From: Tepidanaerobacteraceae bacterium
Lineage (GTDB): Bacteria; Bacillota; Thermosediminibacteria; Thermosediminibacterales; Tepidanaerobacteraceae
Assembly (NCBI GenBank): GCA_024655905.1
Contig: JANLFP010000003.1
Span: 1-64,000, forward strand
Length of the DNA: 64,000 bases
Direction: 5' to 3'
Shown: positions 51,226-61,087 of the stretch, in pieces
Layout of the letters: every line of letters begins with the position of its first letter
Numbering within the stretch: the first letter of the stretch is position 1
Notes under the pieces: model-generated
What the model was told of the DNA's origin: nothing
What the model saw: only the letters and a program-made list of their open reading frames with translations
The model's database searches: none
Position numbers and translations under genes: made by a program

Positions 51226-52164
51226 CTAATCAAACAGAGTGCTTACCGACATGTTTTCATGTATTCTTGAAATGGCTGCAGCAAAAAGCGGCGCCACAGA
51301 AAGCACAGTTATTTTTTCACTTTTTTTGTCGTCTTTCAGTTTTATGGTATTGGTCACCACGACTTCTTTCAGGGGAGATTGTTGAAGCCTTTCCACGGCT
51401 GAACCCGACAGCACGGGATGTGTGCAGCATGCGTACACTTCCTTTGCTCCACGCTCGAGAAGGGCTTCCGCTCCCAGTATAATGGTCCCTGCGGTGTCTA
51501 TCATGTCGTCAATCATTATGACGGTCTTTCCTTCCACCTTGCCTATAATATTCATGACTTCGGCCACGTTTGGCTCCGGGCGGCGCTTGTCTATTATGGC
51601 TATTGACGCGCCTATGCGGTTTGCCAGTTCCCTGGCTCGGGTTACCCCGCCAAGATCGGGAGATACTACCACAACATCCGACAGCTGTTTTTTCCTGAAA
51701 TAATCGGCCAAAATAGGCACCGCCAGGAGATGGTCCACCGGAAAATTGAAATACCCCTGAATCTGGCCCGCATGCAAATCCATGGTGAGAACTCTGTGGG
51801 TGCCGGCTGCTGAAATTATATCCGCCACCAGTTTTGCCGTAATGGGATCCCTGGGCTTCACTTTCCTATCCTGCCGCGCATAGCCGTAGTAAGGGATTAC
51901 CGCGGTTATGCGCCATGCGGACGCTCTCTTGAAAGCATCTATCATTATCAATAGCTCCATAATATGGTCGTTCACCGGGCTAGAAAAGGGCTGCACCACA
52001 AAAACATCGGCGCCGCGCACGCTTTCATTTATTTTTACCTGAATCTCTCCGTCGCTGAAGGTGTTTACCACCGAATCGCCCAGGCTGATCCCCAACTTGT
52101 CCGCAATCTCTTTTGCCAGCTCGGGGTTTGCATTGCCGGTGAAAATCTCCAGTCTGTTATCCAT
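51226..52164 (-). CDS. prs: Ribose-phosphate pyrophosphokinase
   Basis: A 312-aa PRPP synthase, which makes the activated ribose for nucleotide, His and Trp synthesis. [42 protein letters not shown] and the PRPP loop [13 protein letters not shown] are all intact. It overlaps the glmU end by 8 bp. Cytoplasmic. Confidence 0.97.
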   Translation of the reverse strand: MDNRLEIFTGNANPELAKEIADKLGISLGDSVVNTFSDGEIQVKINESVRGADVFVVQPFSSPVNDHIMELLIMIDAFKRASAWRITAVIPYYGYARQDRKVKPRDPITAKLVADIISAAGTHRVLTMDLHAGQIQGYFNFPVDHLLAVPILADYFRKKQLSDVVVVSPDLGGVTRARELANRIGASIAIIDKRRPEPNVAEVMNIIGKVEGKTVIMIDDMIDTAGTIILGAEALLERGAKEVYACCTHPVLSGSAVERLQQSPLKEVVVTNTIKLKDDKKSEKITVLSVAPLFAAAISRIHENMSVSTLFD

Positions 52165-53551
52165 TGTTATTATTTCCTCCCTCTATTTTTTTTCTTCTTT
52201 TTTCCGCCCATCCTATTTTATTTTCCTGCCTTGCACGGGCCACTGCCAGAGAATTCTCCGGCACTTCGCGGGTAATGGTGGAACCTGCCGCCACATAGGA
52301 GCCGGACTTTACGGCGACCGGCGCTATGAGGTTGGAATTGCAGCCGATGAAGGCCCCGTCTTCCACCACGGTTTGATGTTTTTTGTATCCATCATAGTTC
52401 ACAAAAATGGTGCCCGCGCCTATGTTGACTTTTTTGCCGATGACGGCATCGCCCACATAGGAAAGGTGCGGCACTTTCGACCCCGGCCCCACGCTGGCGT
52501 TTTTCATCTCAACAAAATCGCCGATTTTCACTTCCTGACCGATTCGGCATCCAGGCCGGAGGTTTGAAAATGGGCCTATCTTGACTTTATCCTCCACTGT
52601 GCTTTCCAGTATCTGGCTCATAATTATTTCCGCATTATTGCCGATTCGGCTGTCTTTAATGCGGCTGGGCCCAACAATCAAACACCCCTCGCCGATATGC
52701 GTTTCTCCTTCCAGCAGCACTCCGGGGTAAATTATGGTGTCTTTCCCGATGGTTACATTCACATCTACCACGCACGAATCGGGATTTATGAAAGTCACGC
52801 CCTCATTCATCCATCGCCCGATTATTCTCTTTTGCATGACGCTCTGCGCAAATGCCAGCTGGCAGCGGTCGTTTATGCCCGAAAGCTCCAGCGGATCGGC
52901 TATCTCGAAGGCCAGCACATCCCTGCCATCGCCGTTGAAAATCTCAACCACGTCGGTGAGATAAAACTCTCCCTGGCGGTTGTCGTTTTTGACTTTTGAC
53001 AGGGCTTCAAACACAAGGGATGCATCGAAGCAGTAAAATCCGGAATTTATCTCTGTTATCGCTCTCTCTTCTGCAGAGGCATCCTTTTCTTCCCTTATGG
53101 CCAAAACCCGTTGCCCTTCTCTTATTATCCTGCCGTATCCTGTAGGATTCTGCACCCTGGCCGTCATCACAGTGGCGGCGGGCTTGCGTTCGCTGTGAAA
53201 TTTCACCATGGCGGCAATGCTTTCCGCAGTCACCAGAGGCATGTCCCCGTAAAGCACCATCAGGATGCCAGTCCCTTCGGCCTCTTTTCGGGCCTGCATA
53301 AGGGCATGGCCCGTGCCTTTCTGCTCCGCCTGCATCACGAAATTTATTTCCTGGCTTTCGAATGCCTTCTGCACTTCTTGTGCGCCTTTGCCAACCACTG
53401 CCACCACCTTGCCGGCGCCGGCCTTTTTCGCGGCGTTTATCACATGGCCAAGCATTGGAATCCCGCAAACCCTATGAAGCATTTTGGGAATATTGGATTT
53501 CATGCGGGTTCCCTCACCGGCGGCCAGAATCACCGCCGTAAATCCTGTCAT
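52157..53551 (-). CDS. glmU: Bifunctional GlmU (UDP-GlcNAc pyrophosphorylase/acetyltransferase)
   Basis: A 464-aa GlmU that acetylates glucosamine-1-phosphate and then forms UDP-N-acetylglucosamine for cell wall synthesis. N-terminal nucleotidyltransferase: [18 protein letters not shown] and MLYGDMPL ([10 protein letters not shown]). C-terminal left-handed beta helix hexapeptides start near 255, with [21 protein letters not shown] and the acetyl-CoA site [19 protein letters not shown]. The ATG at 53551 follows GGAGGGATATTG. Confidence 0.96.
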   Translation of the reverse strand: MTGFTAVILAAGEGTRMKSNIPKMLHRVCGIPMLGHVINAAKKAGAGKVVAVVGKGAQEVQKAFESQEINFVMQAEQKGTGHALMQARKEAEGTGILMVLYGDMPLVTAESIAAMVKFHSERKPAATVMTARVQNPTGYGRIIREGQRVLAIREEKDASAEERAITEINSGFYCFDASLVFEALSKVKNDNRQGEFYLTDVVEIFNGDGRDVLAFEIADPLELSGINDRCQLAFAQSVMQKRIIGRWMNEGVTFINPDSCVVDVNVTIGKDTIIYPGVLLEGETHIGEGCLIVGPSRIKDSRIGNNAEIIMSQILESTVEDKVKIGPFSNLRPGCRIGQEVKIGDFVEMKNASVGPGSKVPHLSYVGDAVIGKKVNIGAGTIFVNYDGYKKHQTVVEDGAFIGCNSNLIAPVAVKSGSYVAAGSTITREVPENSLAVARARQENKIGWAEKRRKKIEGGNNNNG

Positions 53552-53640
53552 CAATATCCCTCCTAGAATACACCCACGGTTTATCAGGCTGTATTGTAAT
53601 ATGCAAAAATGACGTTATTTACAGTAAATATGAAAAATTT

Positions 53641-53663
53641 AGGACATCTTTTATAGATGTCCT
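53641..53663 (-). terminator. Terminator after spoVG
   Basis: Perfect stem AGGACATC/GATGTCCT followed on the minus strand by AAATTTTTC; the last base touches the spoVG stop. Confidence 0.8.
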
Positions 53664-53929
53664 CATGCCGTTTCCTTGTTATAGTGCTGCAGGATGGTCT
53701 CCTGTATCCTGGCTCTAGTCTGAGAGTTGATAGGGTGGGCGATATCCTTGAACTGCCCATCGGGCGTCCGGCGGCTCGGCATGGCTACGAAAAGCCCGTT
53801 TTGACCCTCAATGATGCGAATATCGTGAACAACAAATTCATCATCAAAAGTCACGGATACCACTGCCTTCATCTTGCCTTCCTCTGTCACTCTGCGGATT
53901 CGGACATCTGTAATTTCCAAGATTTGCAC
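53663..53929 (-). CDS. spoVG: Septation/sporulation regulator SpoVG
   Basis: An 88-aa SpoVG, a small conserved nucleic acid-binding protein that affects sporulation septation and gene expression in Firmicutes. The family text is plain: [62 protein letters not shown]. Its place between purR and glmU matches the Bacillus order. Confidence 0.97.
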   Translation of the reverse strand: MQILEITDVRIRRVTEEGKMKAVVSVTFDDEFVVHDIRIIEGQNGLFVAMPSRRTPDGQFKDIAHPINSQTRARIQETILQHYNKETA

Positions 53930-54001
53930 CTCCCAGCCGAGATTTTCGCATGTACAATTTCTATATAAATCTTAAAATTCCTGCATGGGAAGTTAAATTT
54001 T

Positions 54002-54814
54002 TCATGAAATTGTGATTTTATCCGGCCTCATTTTTATTATTCCTTTTTCCATATCTATTTCATCCAGCACAAGAAGGGAAAAATAGTCCCTTACAAGCTT
54101 TTGCTGCGGAACCCCGGTAGCCACCAGCACCGCCACGCCCACCACCGCAGCCTTGAATTCCGCTGAAAGCTCCATCATGCCCCGCGCCGTGCCGCCGCCT
54201 TTCATAAAGTCATCCACTATGAGCACCCGGGCGTTTTCCGAGAGAGCTCTTTTTGGCAGGGACATGTTTTGAATCTTCTGGCCGGTCCCCGAAACATAGC
54301 TTATATTTACGGAGGGACCTTCGGTTACTCTGCTGTCGCGCCGGGCCACTACCAGCGGCACATCCAGAGCCCGGGCTGTCATGAGCGCAATCGGTATGCC
54401 TTTGGTCTCCACCGTGAGTACGCAGGTGGGGTCCTTTTCCATGAATATCTGAGCAAAGATCTGCCCAATTTTTTCGCTGTATTCAGGTGAAAATATCACA
54501 TCGGTCATGTATATGTACCCGCCGGGTATGATGCGCTTTTGATCCGTCAGATTCGTGCACAGCGCCTCCACAAATGATTTTATTTCGGCGTCGGTTTTTT
54601 TAATGCGGTACCGGACGCCTCCTCCTGCCCCGGCAATGGTGGAAAGTTCTCCTTCGCCGGAAATTGCAAAGGCGTTCTTGATTATGTTCAAATCCTCGCT
54701 GATGGACGACTTTGCAGCATCCAGCCGCTCACTGAAAAAGTTCAACGAAATTATTCTGTTGGGGTTCTCGCACAGCATTTTCGACAGCAGGGCGAGTCTC
54801 TCTCCTCGCCTCAT
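54002..54814 (-). CDS. purR: Purine operon repressor PurR
   Basis: A 270-aa Gram-positive PurR. The N-terminal winged helix covers residues 1-70 (RRGERLALLSKMLCENPN). A phosphoribosyltransferase-like domain carries the PRPP loop RVLIVDDFMKGGGTARGMMEL. It senses PRPP and represses purine genes. It is one base from the NTP-transferase gene and upstream of spoVG. Confidence 0.95.
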   Translation of the reverse strand: MRRGERLALLSKMLCENPNRIISLNFFSERLDAAKSSISEDLNIIKNAFAISGEGELSTIAGAGGGVRYRIKKTDAEIKSFVEALCTNLTDQKRIIPGGYIYMTDVIFSPEYSEKIGQIFAQIFMEKDPTCVLTVETKGIPIALMTARALDVPLVVARRDSRVTEGPSVNISYVSGTGQKIQNMSLPKRALSENARVLIVDDFMKGGGTARGMMELSAEFKAAVVGVAVLVATGVPQQKLVRDYFSLLVLDEIDMEKGIIKMRPDKITIS

Positions 54815-55561
54815 TCAAATCCCTCCCGCCAGAACTTTTTGTGCAAGCTCCAGGTCGCTTTTCTTGTCCACATCTGTGCCTATCTCGGGATAAGCGCTAA
54901 TGACTGCCTTCGCTTTTATGCCGAAAAGATCCGATACCCTGTTCTCCAGCTCCTTAATGGTCAGCATGCCCAGCAATAATTTTACCACAAAAGAGACACC
55001 AAGAATCTTCGCCAGCATCCAGGGCTTTTTGCGGTAAGCAAGGAAATATTTCGCCCTTTCCATGGCTTTTTTTACGATCCCGGCCCGGACAAGCACAATA
55101 TTCCCGCCCGTAAAGGTGCCATCCCTTATTCTCACATATGTTCGGTGGACTCCGGGGTACCTCGTGTCATTATCTTCCCTGCGCACTATGGGGTAATTGA
55201 AATCCGCCCCCGTTGCCCTGGCTTTCTGCACAAAATCCTTTATGGCTTCGGGCGTGATCATGGGTATATCGCACGTGAGCACCAGCAGTTCCTCGTCTTC
55301 GGGAAATTCTTGCGCCCCCTTGACTATATTTTCAGCCATGGAATATTCCTGTTCCACTATAACGTCCACTTTATTTTTAAGAAACGCCAGGTCCTTGGCA
55401 TCGCCCACCACTGCTATCCTGTCAATATATTCCACTGCCTTCAGGGCTTCCAGCACATACAATATCATCTCTTTGCCGTTGATTTTAATCATCGCTTTGC
55501 TGACGCCCAAATCTCTCAATGGGCCGTCGGCCTGTTTTCCGGCCAGTATCAGGGCGTTCAT
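54815..55561 (-). CDS. MobA-like NTP transferase family protein
   Basis: A 248-aa protein with the nucleotidyltransferase core: MNALILAGKQADGPLRDLGVSKAMI, VVGDAKDLAF, LVLTCDIPMITPEAI (metal-binding Asp) and a late DVDKKSDLELAQ. The canonical GGxSxRMG loop is changed, so the donor nucleotide is unclear. It often lies beside purR in this kind of genome (recollection, unverified). The ATG overlaps the GntR gene by 4 bp. Confidence 0.8.
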   Translation of the reverse strand: MNALILAGKQADGPLRDLGVSKAMIKINGKEMILYVLEALKAVEYIDRIAVVGDAKDLAFLKNKVDVIVEQEYSMAENIVKGAQEFPEDEELLVLTCDIPMITPEAIKDFVQKARATGADFNYPIVRREDNDTRYPGVHRTYVRIRDGTFTGGNIVLVRAGIVKKAMERAKYFLAYRKKPWMLAKILGVSFVVKLLLGMLTIKELENRVSDLFGIKAKAVISAYPEIGTDVDKKSDLELAQKVLAGGI

Positions 55562-56256
55562 GAAGGTTCCTCCCCCGCATCCATTTGTTTCCTGAGGATA
55601 TCCATGACATTGTTTTCCACTTTTTCGATGTGCTCCCGAGTCAGCTTTTCAGCCATATCCGCGTTCCGGTCTTTAATCGCGTTGACTATTCCGCGGTGCT
55701 CCTGGAGGATGTTCTTTATTCTGGCGGGGTTTGTGAAAGATTGCACCCTGAATCTGTCAATCTGCTCTTTAAGGTTGTTTATGATCTGCGCCAAGCGGTC
55801 GTTTCTGGTGGCGGCAAACAGTATCTGATGAAATTCCGCATCTTTTTTTATTATTGTATCCACATCTCCTTCTTCCACTGCTTTTTGTATGCTCGACAGA
55901 ATCTTCTCCATGGTCTCGAGCTCCTCATCGGTGATGCGCTCCGCCGCCAGAGCCGCCGCCAGCCCCTCCAGACTCTCCCGGATCTCAAAAACATCAGCTG
56001 CTTCTTTCAGCGATAGCCCGGCCACATAAGCCCCCTTGCGGGGTATCATAACTACCAGGCCTTCCAGCTCAAGCTTTCTTATGGCTTCCCTCACAGGGGT
56101 CCTCGAAACCCCCATTTCTTCCGCCAACTGGACCTCCATCAGCCTTTCCCCGGGTTTCAGCTCCCCGGCAATTATAGCTTCCCGGATGGCTCCAAATACC
56201 ACATCTCTCAGCGGTTTGTAATTATCCAGCTTTACAGACGACAATTTATGAACCAA
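55558..56256 (-). CDS. GntR-family regulator, FadR/FCD type
   Basis: A regulator of about 232 aa with an N-terminal GntR winged helix (LAEEMGVSRTPVREAIRKLELEGLV, near residues 40-64) and a C-terminal all-helical FCD ligand-binding domain (ADVFEIRESLEGLAA, FHQILFAATRNDRLAQIINNL, EHRGIVNAIKDRNADMAEKLTREHIE), whose histidines probably bind a metal. The TTG start at 56256 follows GGAGGAG. Its ligand and targets are unknown. Confidence 0.9.
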   Translation of the reverse strand: MVHKLSSVKLDNYKPLRDVVFGAIREAIIAGELKPGERLMEVQLAEEMGVSRTPVREAIRKLELEGLVVMIPRKGAYVAGLSLKEAADVFEIRESLEGLAAALAAERITDEELETMEKILSSIQKAVEEGDVDTIIKKDAEFHQILFAATRNDRLAQIINNLKEQIDRFRVQSFTNPARIKNILQEHRGIVNAIKDRNADMAEKLTREHIEKVENNVMDILRKQMDAGEEPS

Positions 56257-56278
56257 ATTTCTCCTCCCTCCCCTTTGT

Positions 56279-56387
56279 GAGGTGTGATGTGTGAAGTATG
56301 AGGCGGGATTAAGGCACGACACTCGGATTGCTTACTATTCCCGCATCCAACTTCTATTCACACATCCAACTTCCCGCCTCACACCTC
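56279..56387. repeat. GA-phased heptamer repeat arms, inverted
   Basis: Left arm 56279-56308 reads GAGGTGT GATGTGT then GAAGTAT GAGGCGG. The right arm, 56358-56387, on the other strand reads GAGGTGT GAGGCGG then GAAGTTG GATGTGT. Both are 7-nt units starting with GA. The arms could fold into a long imperfect hairpin between ispE and the GntR gene. Confidence 0.65.
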
Positions 56388-56417
56388 TAAAACGTCCGTT
56401 TGTGATGTATAACAACT

Positions 56418-57272
56418 TTATTTCGTTTCTGTAACGATAAAAGTACTGTTGCCGCGGATCATTTTCGCGGCAGCTTTTTTTGCATCCCCGGGAGTTTCAA
56501 AAACGCCGTATACAGTGGGGCCGCTGCCGGACATAAGGCTTCCCATGGCACCGTTTTCTACAAGTTCGCGTTTAATCCGGGCCAGTTCGGGATAGAGCTT
56601 AAACGTCACTTCTTCCAGCACGTTGCACAATCCTTTCGCCATGGCGCCCATATCTTCTCTCAAGATTTTCTGAATCATGGCGGGTGTATCCGGTCTAGTT
56701 TTTATGTTTTTTACATCCAGTCTACTGTATACCTGTTTCGTGGAAACCGCATACGGAGGCTTTATCAAAAGCAATCCCAAGCCTTTAACGGGTTTCAAGG
56801 GGGTTATCATTTCCCCTATGCCCCGTGCCAGAGCGGTACCCCCATGGATGCAAAAAGGCACGTCCGCTCCAATGGTTTTTCCAAGCATCATGAGCTTTTC
56901 GGTCGATATTTTCAAATCAAAAAGCTCATTCATCCCCAATATCACGGCTGCCGCATCGGCGCTGCCTCCAGCCAGGCCCCCCGCAAGGGGTATGTTTTTT
57001 TCCAGTGCAACCTTTACGCCCGCGTCCAGGTTATACTCTTCTATCATGAGTTTTGCTGCTTTATAGGCCAGATTGCTTTCGTCGCACAAAAGCTCTGAAT
57101 TGTTGCAGCACACTTCTATAGAACCGGGAGGCATCAATTCGATAGTGAGACGGTCTTTCAGGGCTATGGACTGCATTATCATCTCGACCTCATGATAGCC
57201 ATCCGGCCTCCTGTACAGCACATCCAGCGTGAGATTAATCTTGGCCCTGGCATCCATATCTAGCTTGAACAA
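56418..57272 (-). CDS. ispE: 4-diphosphocytidyl-2-C-methyl-D-erythritol kinase
   Basis: A GHMP-family kinase of about 284 aa of the non-mevalonate isoprenoid pathway. ARAKINLTLDVLYRRPDGYHEVEMIMQSI is the IspE N-terminus, PLAGGLAGGSADAAAVI the ATP loop and GSLMSGSGPTVYGVF the third GHMP motif. The start is set at TTG 57272, because GGGAGGGGAG precedes it by five bases; the next ATG (57257) is 20 bases away from that site. Confidence 0.93.
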   Translation of the reverse strand: MFKLDMDARAKINLTLDVLYRRPDGYHEVEMIMQSIALKDRLTIELMPPGSIEVCCNNSELLCDESNLAYKAAKLMIEEYNLDAGVKVALEKNIPLAGGLAGGSADAAAVILGMNELFDLKISTEKLMMLGKTIGADVPFCIHGGTALARGIGEMITPLKPVKGLGLLLIKPPYAVSTKQVYSRLDVKNIKTRPDTPAMIQKILREDMGAMAKGLCNVLEEVTFKLYPELARIKRELVENGAMGSLMSGSGPTVYGVFETPGDAKKAAAKMIRGNSTFIVTETK

Positions 57273-57345
57273 TAATTCTCCCCTCCCAATAGTATATAAT
57301 ATTTCACACAAAACTTCAAAATCCTGCTTGTTTAAAAAAAATAAC

Positions 57346-59973
57346 TCAGATTATCCCAGCAGCTCCGGCGGTTTTTGCTATTTTTTCTCGGCACTTTCTT
57401 ATGGCTTCCAGAGCGTTTTCATAATGCTCGTAAAAGACTATTATCAAGTCTCCTTCCAGTGCATTTTCAAAACTTGCCGCTATGGCCTCTTCTTCGTTCA
57501 GAATCACTTCTATCCTGTCCCTTTTCATACCCGCAGAAAGGGCTCCTTCACAAAGCAGCGATGCCGTTTCTCCGGGCTTTCTTCCCCGCAAATCGGCATC
57601 TTCCTTTATTATGATGCGATTAAACCCCTTGCCGGCCACTCGCCCCAGCGCGATGATATCCTGGTCTCTACGGTCCCCCGGGCTGGCTATCACTCCCACC
57701 AGCCTGGCCGGCTTTAACGATTTTGCGGTATTGATGACTGCTTCAAATCCGGAAGGATTGTGCCCGTAATCCAGCATTACTGTAAATCCGGGCATCTCGA
57801 AAATATTCATGCGCCCGGGGTTTGTATCCTGGCTTGAATCAAAATCTCTCAGGGCACGTGATATGATACGGGAGGGTATGTTCAATGCCCATGCTGCTGC
57901 AGCTGCCGCCAGGGCATTCTGCACATTGTGCCTTGCCTTGCCCTTCAGTGTGGCAGGAATGTCTTTCACCTTCATAAGAAAAATCTCATCATCGCTGTTT
58001 TTAAAATAAACTCCGCCATCCCTAACGAATACTCCACTGCCGCCGGAGGCGAGGTGTTTCCTGAGTACCAGATTGTCCTCCTCAGTGCTGAAAAAAATGA
58101 TATCGCCTTTCGCCCGGTCCTTTATTTCCACACTCATTCTGTCATCGGCATTTAAAACCGCGAAACCTCCACTTTTAACTTGTTCTACTACCAATGATTT
58201 GACAAAGGCCAGGTCCTCAATTGTCTCCACACCGTCCATGCCCAGGTGGTCGCCTGCAATGTTTGTTATCACGCCAACATCGGCCTCCTCATAGGCCAGA
58301 CCGGCTCTAATGAGGCCGCCCCGGGCCACTTCCAGCACCGCTGCTTCCACCCGCGGATCAAAGAGCACCATTTTGGCGCTTTCTGGCCCGCTGCAGTCGC
58401 CTTCTTTTATTTGCCTGCGCCCGATATACACGCCGTCAGTGCAGGTCATTCCGCATGTCAACCCCCAGGCAGAAATTATATGACTTATCATCCTTACGGT
58501 GGTAGTCTTTCCATTTGTACCGGTTACCGCCACCAGGGGGAAAGATGGAACATTTTCGGGGCACAGCATATCCGCTATGGCTTTCGCCACCGGCCTGGGC
58601 CTGCCCTGTGACGGAAACAGGTGCATCCTTATGCCCGGTGCGGCATTTACCTCGATTACAGCGCCGCCGCTTTTTTCTGCGGGAACTGCTATATCTTCCG
58701 TGGTGATGTCTATCCCCGCCACGTCAAGGCCTACCATGGATGCCGCTCTTTCTGCGAGCTCCCGGTTTTCCGTGCAGACAGCATCGGTTACATCCACAGC
58801 AATGCCGCCGGTGCTGAGATTCCCGTTTTCCCGGAGGAAAACCCTTTCGCCTTTCTGAGGGATAGTTTCAAGGTCCATCCCCCGGCGTGCCAGCACCATA
58901 TTGATCACCGGATCTATTTTTATTTTTGTTAGGGGTTTTTCATGATTTTCGCCCCGAAGGGGATCGCTGTTGGTGATATCCACCAACTCCCTTATGGTAT
59001 GGATTCCGTCGCCGATAACATGTGCGGGTATCCTTTCGGACGCGCAGACAAAGCGGCCATCAACCACCAGTATCCGGTAATGCCGCCCCATTATCTGTCT
59101 TTCCACAATGATTCTCGAGGAATATTCCGAAGCGAGGCGGAAGGCTTCCCGCACCATTGCCGGGTTTTGCAGGTTCAGGCTCACTCCCTTGCCCTGGTTG
59201 CCATCGCAGGGTTTCACCACCACGGGAAAGCCCAATTTTTCCGCTGCTTTCACGGCTTCCTCTTCTGTGCAAACCACCATGCCCACCGGAACCGGTATGC
59301 CGGCCATGGAAAGCAATTCCTTGGTCACCGTCTTGTCACAGGCTGCATCCACCGCAAGACAGCTTGTGTTCTGGGTGATGGTGGCTTCGATGCGTTTTTG
59401 ACGGGCTCCGTATCCAAGAATCAGCATGCTGCCTTCTCCAATGCGTGTTACGGGTATTCCCCTTTTTTTGATTTCCGAAACTATGGCGGCGGTGCTGGGT
59501 CCCAATCCTTTTTCCACGGTTTCCCGGGCAAGTTCCCGAATCATTTCATCCAGTTCAATTTTTTGAGAGCGGAGTATGGATTCCACCAATCGAACGGAAA
59601 ATTCCGCGGCTTTTATAGCCGGAGACTTCACCCTGTAACCGAAAACGACATCGTAAAGGCTGCCTTTAATTCTTCTTGCCTTGCCGAACTTCACATCCTG
59701 CCCTGCGAGATTCAGCATTTCTAATGCTATGTGTTCTATGACATGCGGAAAATATGTGCCTTCTTTCAGGCGCATCAAAAAGCCTCCGGGGCTTTTAAAA
59801 CAGCAGTGGTGCTGTGCCAAGCCCGGAAGCAAGCGAAGCAGGGTTTCATTAAATCCAGAAATGTCCCGGGTAGGTGTATCGTCCATATCCCCTGCATCCA
59901 GAATCATTTTGACAACGGGTTTGGGGCTGTAGATATTAGGGCCTTCAATGGCCCTTATGTCTACAATATCCAT
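57346..59973 (-). CDS. cphA: Cyanophycin synthetase
   Basis: A CphA of about 875 aa that builds the aspartate-arginine polymer cyanophycin, a nitrogen store. N-terminal domain: residues 1-160. ATP-grasp ligase (adds Asp): near 220-470, with VVVKPCDGNQGKGVSLN and EVNAAPGIRMHL. Mur-ligase-like domain (adds Arg): from 480, with VTGTNGKTTTVRM, DHLGMDG and LDYGHNPSGFEA. All key loops are intact. The ATG follows AAGGAGGAAT. The cyanophycinase gene lies upstream, 209 bp away, on the same strand. Confidence 0.95.
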   Translation of the reverse strand: MDIVDIRAIEGPNIYSPKPVVKMILDAGDMDDTPTRDISGFNETLLRLLPGLAQHHCCFKSPGGFLMRLKEGTYFPHVIEHIALEMLNLAGQDVKFGKARRIKGSLYDVVFGYRVKSPAIKAAEFSVRLVESILRSQKIELDEMIRELARETVEKGLGPSTAAIVSEIKKRGIPVTRIGEGSMLILGYGARQKRIEATITQNTSCLAVDAACDKTVTKELLSMAGIPVPVGMVVCTEEEAVKAAEKLGFPVVVKPCDGNQGKGVSLNLQNPAMVREAFRLASEYSSRIIVERQIMGRHYRILVVDGRFVCASERIPAHVIGDGIHTIRELVDITNSDPLRGENHEKPLTKIKIDPVINMVLARRGMDLETIPQKGERVFLRENGNLSTGGIAVDVTDAVCTENRELAERAASMVGLDVAGIDITTEDIAVPAEKSGGAVIEVNAAPGIRMHLFPSQGRPRPVAKAIADMLCPENVPSFPLVAVTGTNGKTTTVRMISHIISAWGLTCGMTCTDGVYIGRRQIKEGDCSGPESAKMVLFDPRVEAAVLEVARGGLIRAGLAYEEADVGVITNIAGDHLGMDGVETIEDLAFVKSLVVEQVKSGGFAVLNADDRMSVEIKDRAKGDIIFFSTEEDNLVLRKHLASGGSGVFVRDGGVYFKNSDDEIFLMKVKDIPATLKGKARHNVQNALAAAAAAWALNIPSRIISRALRDFDSSQDTNPGRMNIFEMPGFTVMLDYGHNPSGFEAVINTAKSLKPARLVGVIASPGDRRDQDIIALGRVAGKGFNRIIIKEDADLRGRKPGETASLLCEGALSAGMKRDRIEVILNEEEAIAASFENALEGDLIIVFYEHYENALEAIRKCREKIAKTAGAAGII

Positions 59974-60165
59974 CATATTCCTCCTTGTATAGTGCCTTGC
60001 TTATTCTTTCTTTAATATGCTAACCATTTGCACTTCGGCTATGCATGAAATTTGCAGGCAATACCAACATCGCTTTTTGTTGTCAATCTCTATAGTTTTC
60101 TTCAGAGCTGCCCGCATCTTTGAGAAGCCGCTGGTTTTACTCCCCCGGTCAAACCCCGGGCTTCA

Positions 60166-60202
60166 GTTTCGAACTTCGAGCCTCAAACCTCGAACTTTGA
60201 AA
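60166..60202. repeat. GA-phased heptamer repeat overlapping the cphB stop
   Basis: On the minus strand GAGGTTT GAGGCTC then GAAGTTC GAAAC, the same 7-nt pattern as at 56279-56387. It provides the last codons (FEV) and stop of cphB. Confidence 0.6.
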
Positions 60203-60998
60203 AAGGTTTGCGCGTTTTTAGGTTGAAGCGCGCGCCGGATGAAAGCACGTGAATCCTGGCGCCGAACAGGTTTAAGGGTTCGCCCGGGGACAGTTCCGAT
60301 ACATTGGTGTATTCCGCGTCCATGCCGTCCACCACCGTAACCGTCTGGGACCCCACCACGGCGAAAGTGGCATCGGGGTTGAGCAGCACGGCGGTATCCT
60401 CGTCGATCCCCACCCCCAAAACATATGGATTCTGAGCCACCGCCAAAAGCAACCTTCCTATGCGGCCCCGCTGCGCGAAATGCTGGTCTATGACCACTTC
60501 TTCCAGGAGTCCTATCCCCGGCGCCATGCTGATGGCATTTTTCTTTGGGGCCTGATCGCCATCACCTCCGACAAGCATTATATCGCTCATGGCGGATGCC
60601 CCGGCACTGGTGCCCGCGATGAGCACCCCGTTGTCATAGGCCGCATGCAGCGCATGGTATACGAGGCTTCCCCCCAGAAGACTGGTTATGCGAAGCTGAT
60701 CCCCTCCCGTGAAAAAAATACCGGTAGAATCGGCAATGCTGTCGATGATTTCCCCCCGAAAGGCGTCCTTTCGCGTTTCTATGTTAACGATATCTATATC
60801 GCCTGCCCCAAGCTTTTTAAATACAGCCCCATAGCTTTCACCCACTCTCCGGGCATCTTTCGCGGCTGCCGTTATCACGGCGATGCGAGCCTTTGCCCCG
60901 CCCGAAAGTTCCACCACTTTTTTGAGAATGATGCATTCGCCGTCTTTATCCTCGGCACCTCCAATTATCATAAGATGCCCTCTAACCTTTTCACCCAA
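60183..60998 (-). CDS. cphB: Cyanophycinase
   Basis: A peptidase of about 271 aa of the S51 family that degrades cyanophycin to beta-Asp-Arg. GHLMIIGGAEDKDGECIIL, FTGGDQLRITSLLGGS, the catalytic Ser in AGTSAGASAMSDIML and IDQHFAQRGRIGRLLLA are all present. The start is TTG 60998, after GAGGTGATATT; the frame runs further up without a site. Paired with cphA. Confidence 0.93.
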   Translation of the reverse strand: MGEKVRGHLMIIGGAEDKDGECIILKKVVELSGGAKARIAVITAAAKDARRVGESYGAVFKKLGAGDIDIVNIETRKDAFRGEIIDSIADSTGIFFTGGDQLRITSLLGGSLVYHALHAAYDNGVLIAGTSAGASAMSDIMLVGGDGDQAPKKNAISMAPGIGLLEEVVIDQHFAQRGRIGRLLLAVAQNPYVLGVGIDEDTAVLLNPDATFAVVGSQTVTVVDGMDAEYTNVSELSPGEPLNLFGARIHVLSSGARFNLKTRKPFSKFEV

Positions 60999-61044
60999 AA
61001 ATATCACCTCGGATAGTATTATTGCCATTTTCGCGCAAAGAAAA

Positions 61045-61070
61045 ACAAAAATCCCGCTGTCAGGCGGGAT
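61045..61070 (-). terminator. Terminator after the SPOCS-LysM gene
   Basis: Stem ATCCCGC/GCGGGAT followed on the minus strand by TTTTTG, 18 bp after the stop. Confidence 0.85.
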
Positions 61071-61087
61071 TCTATTGCTTTCGCCCC

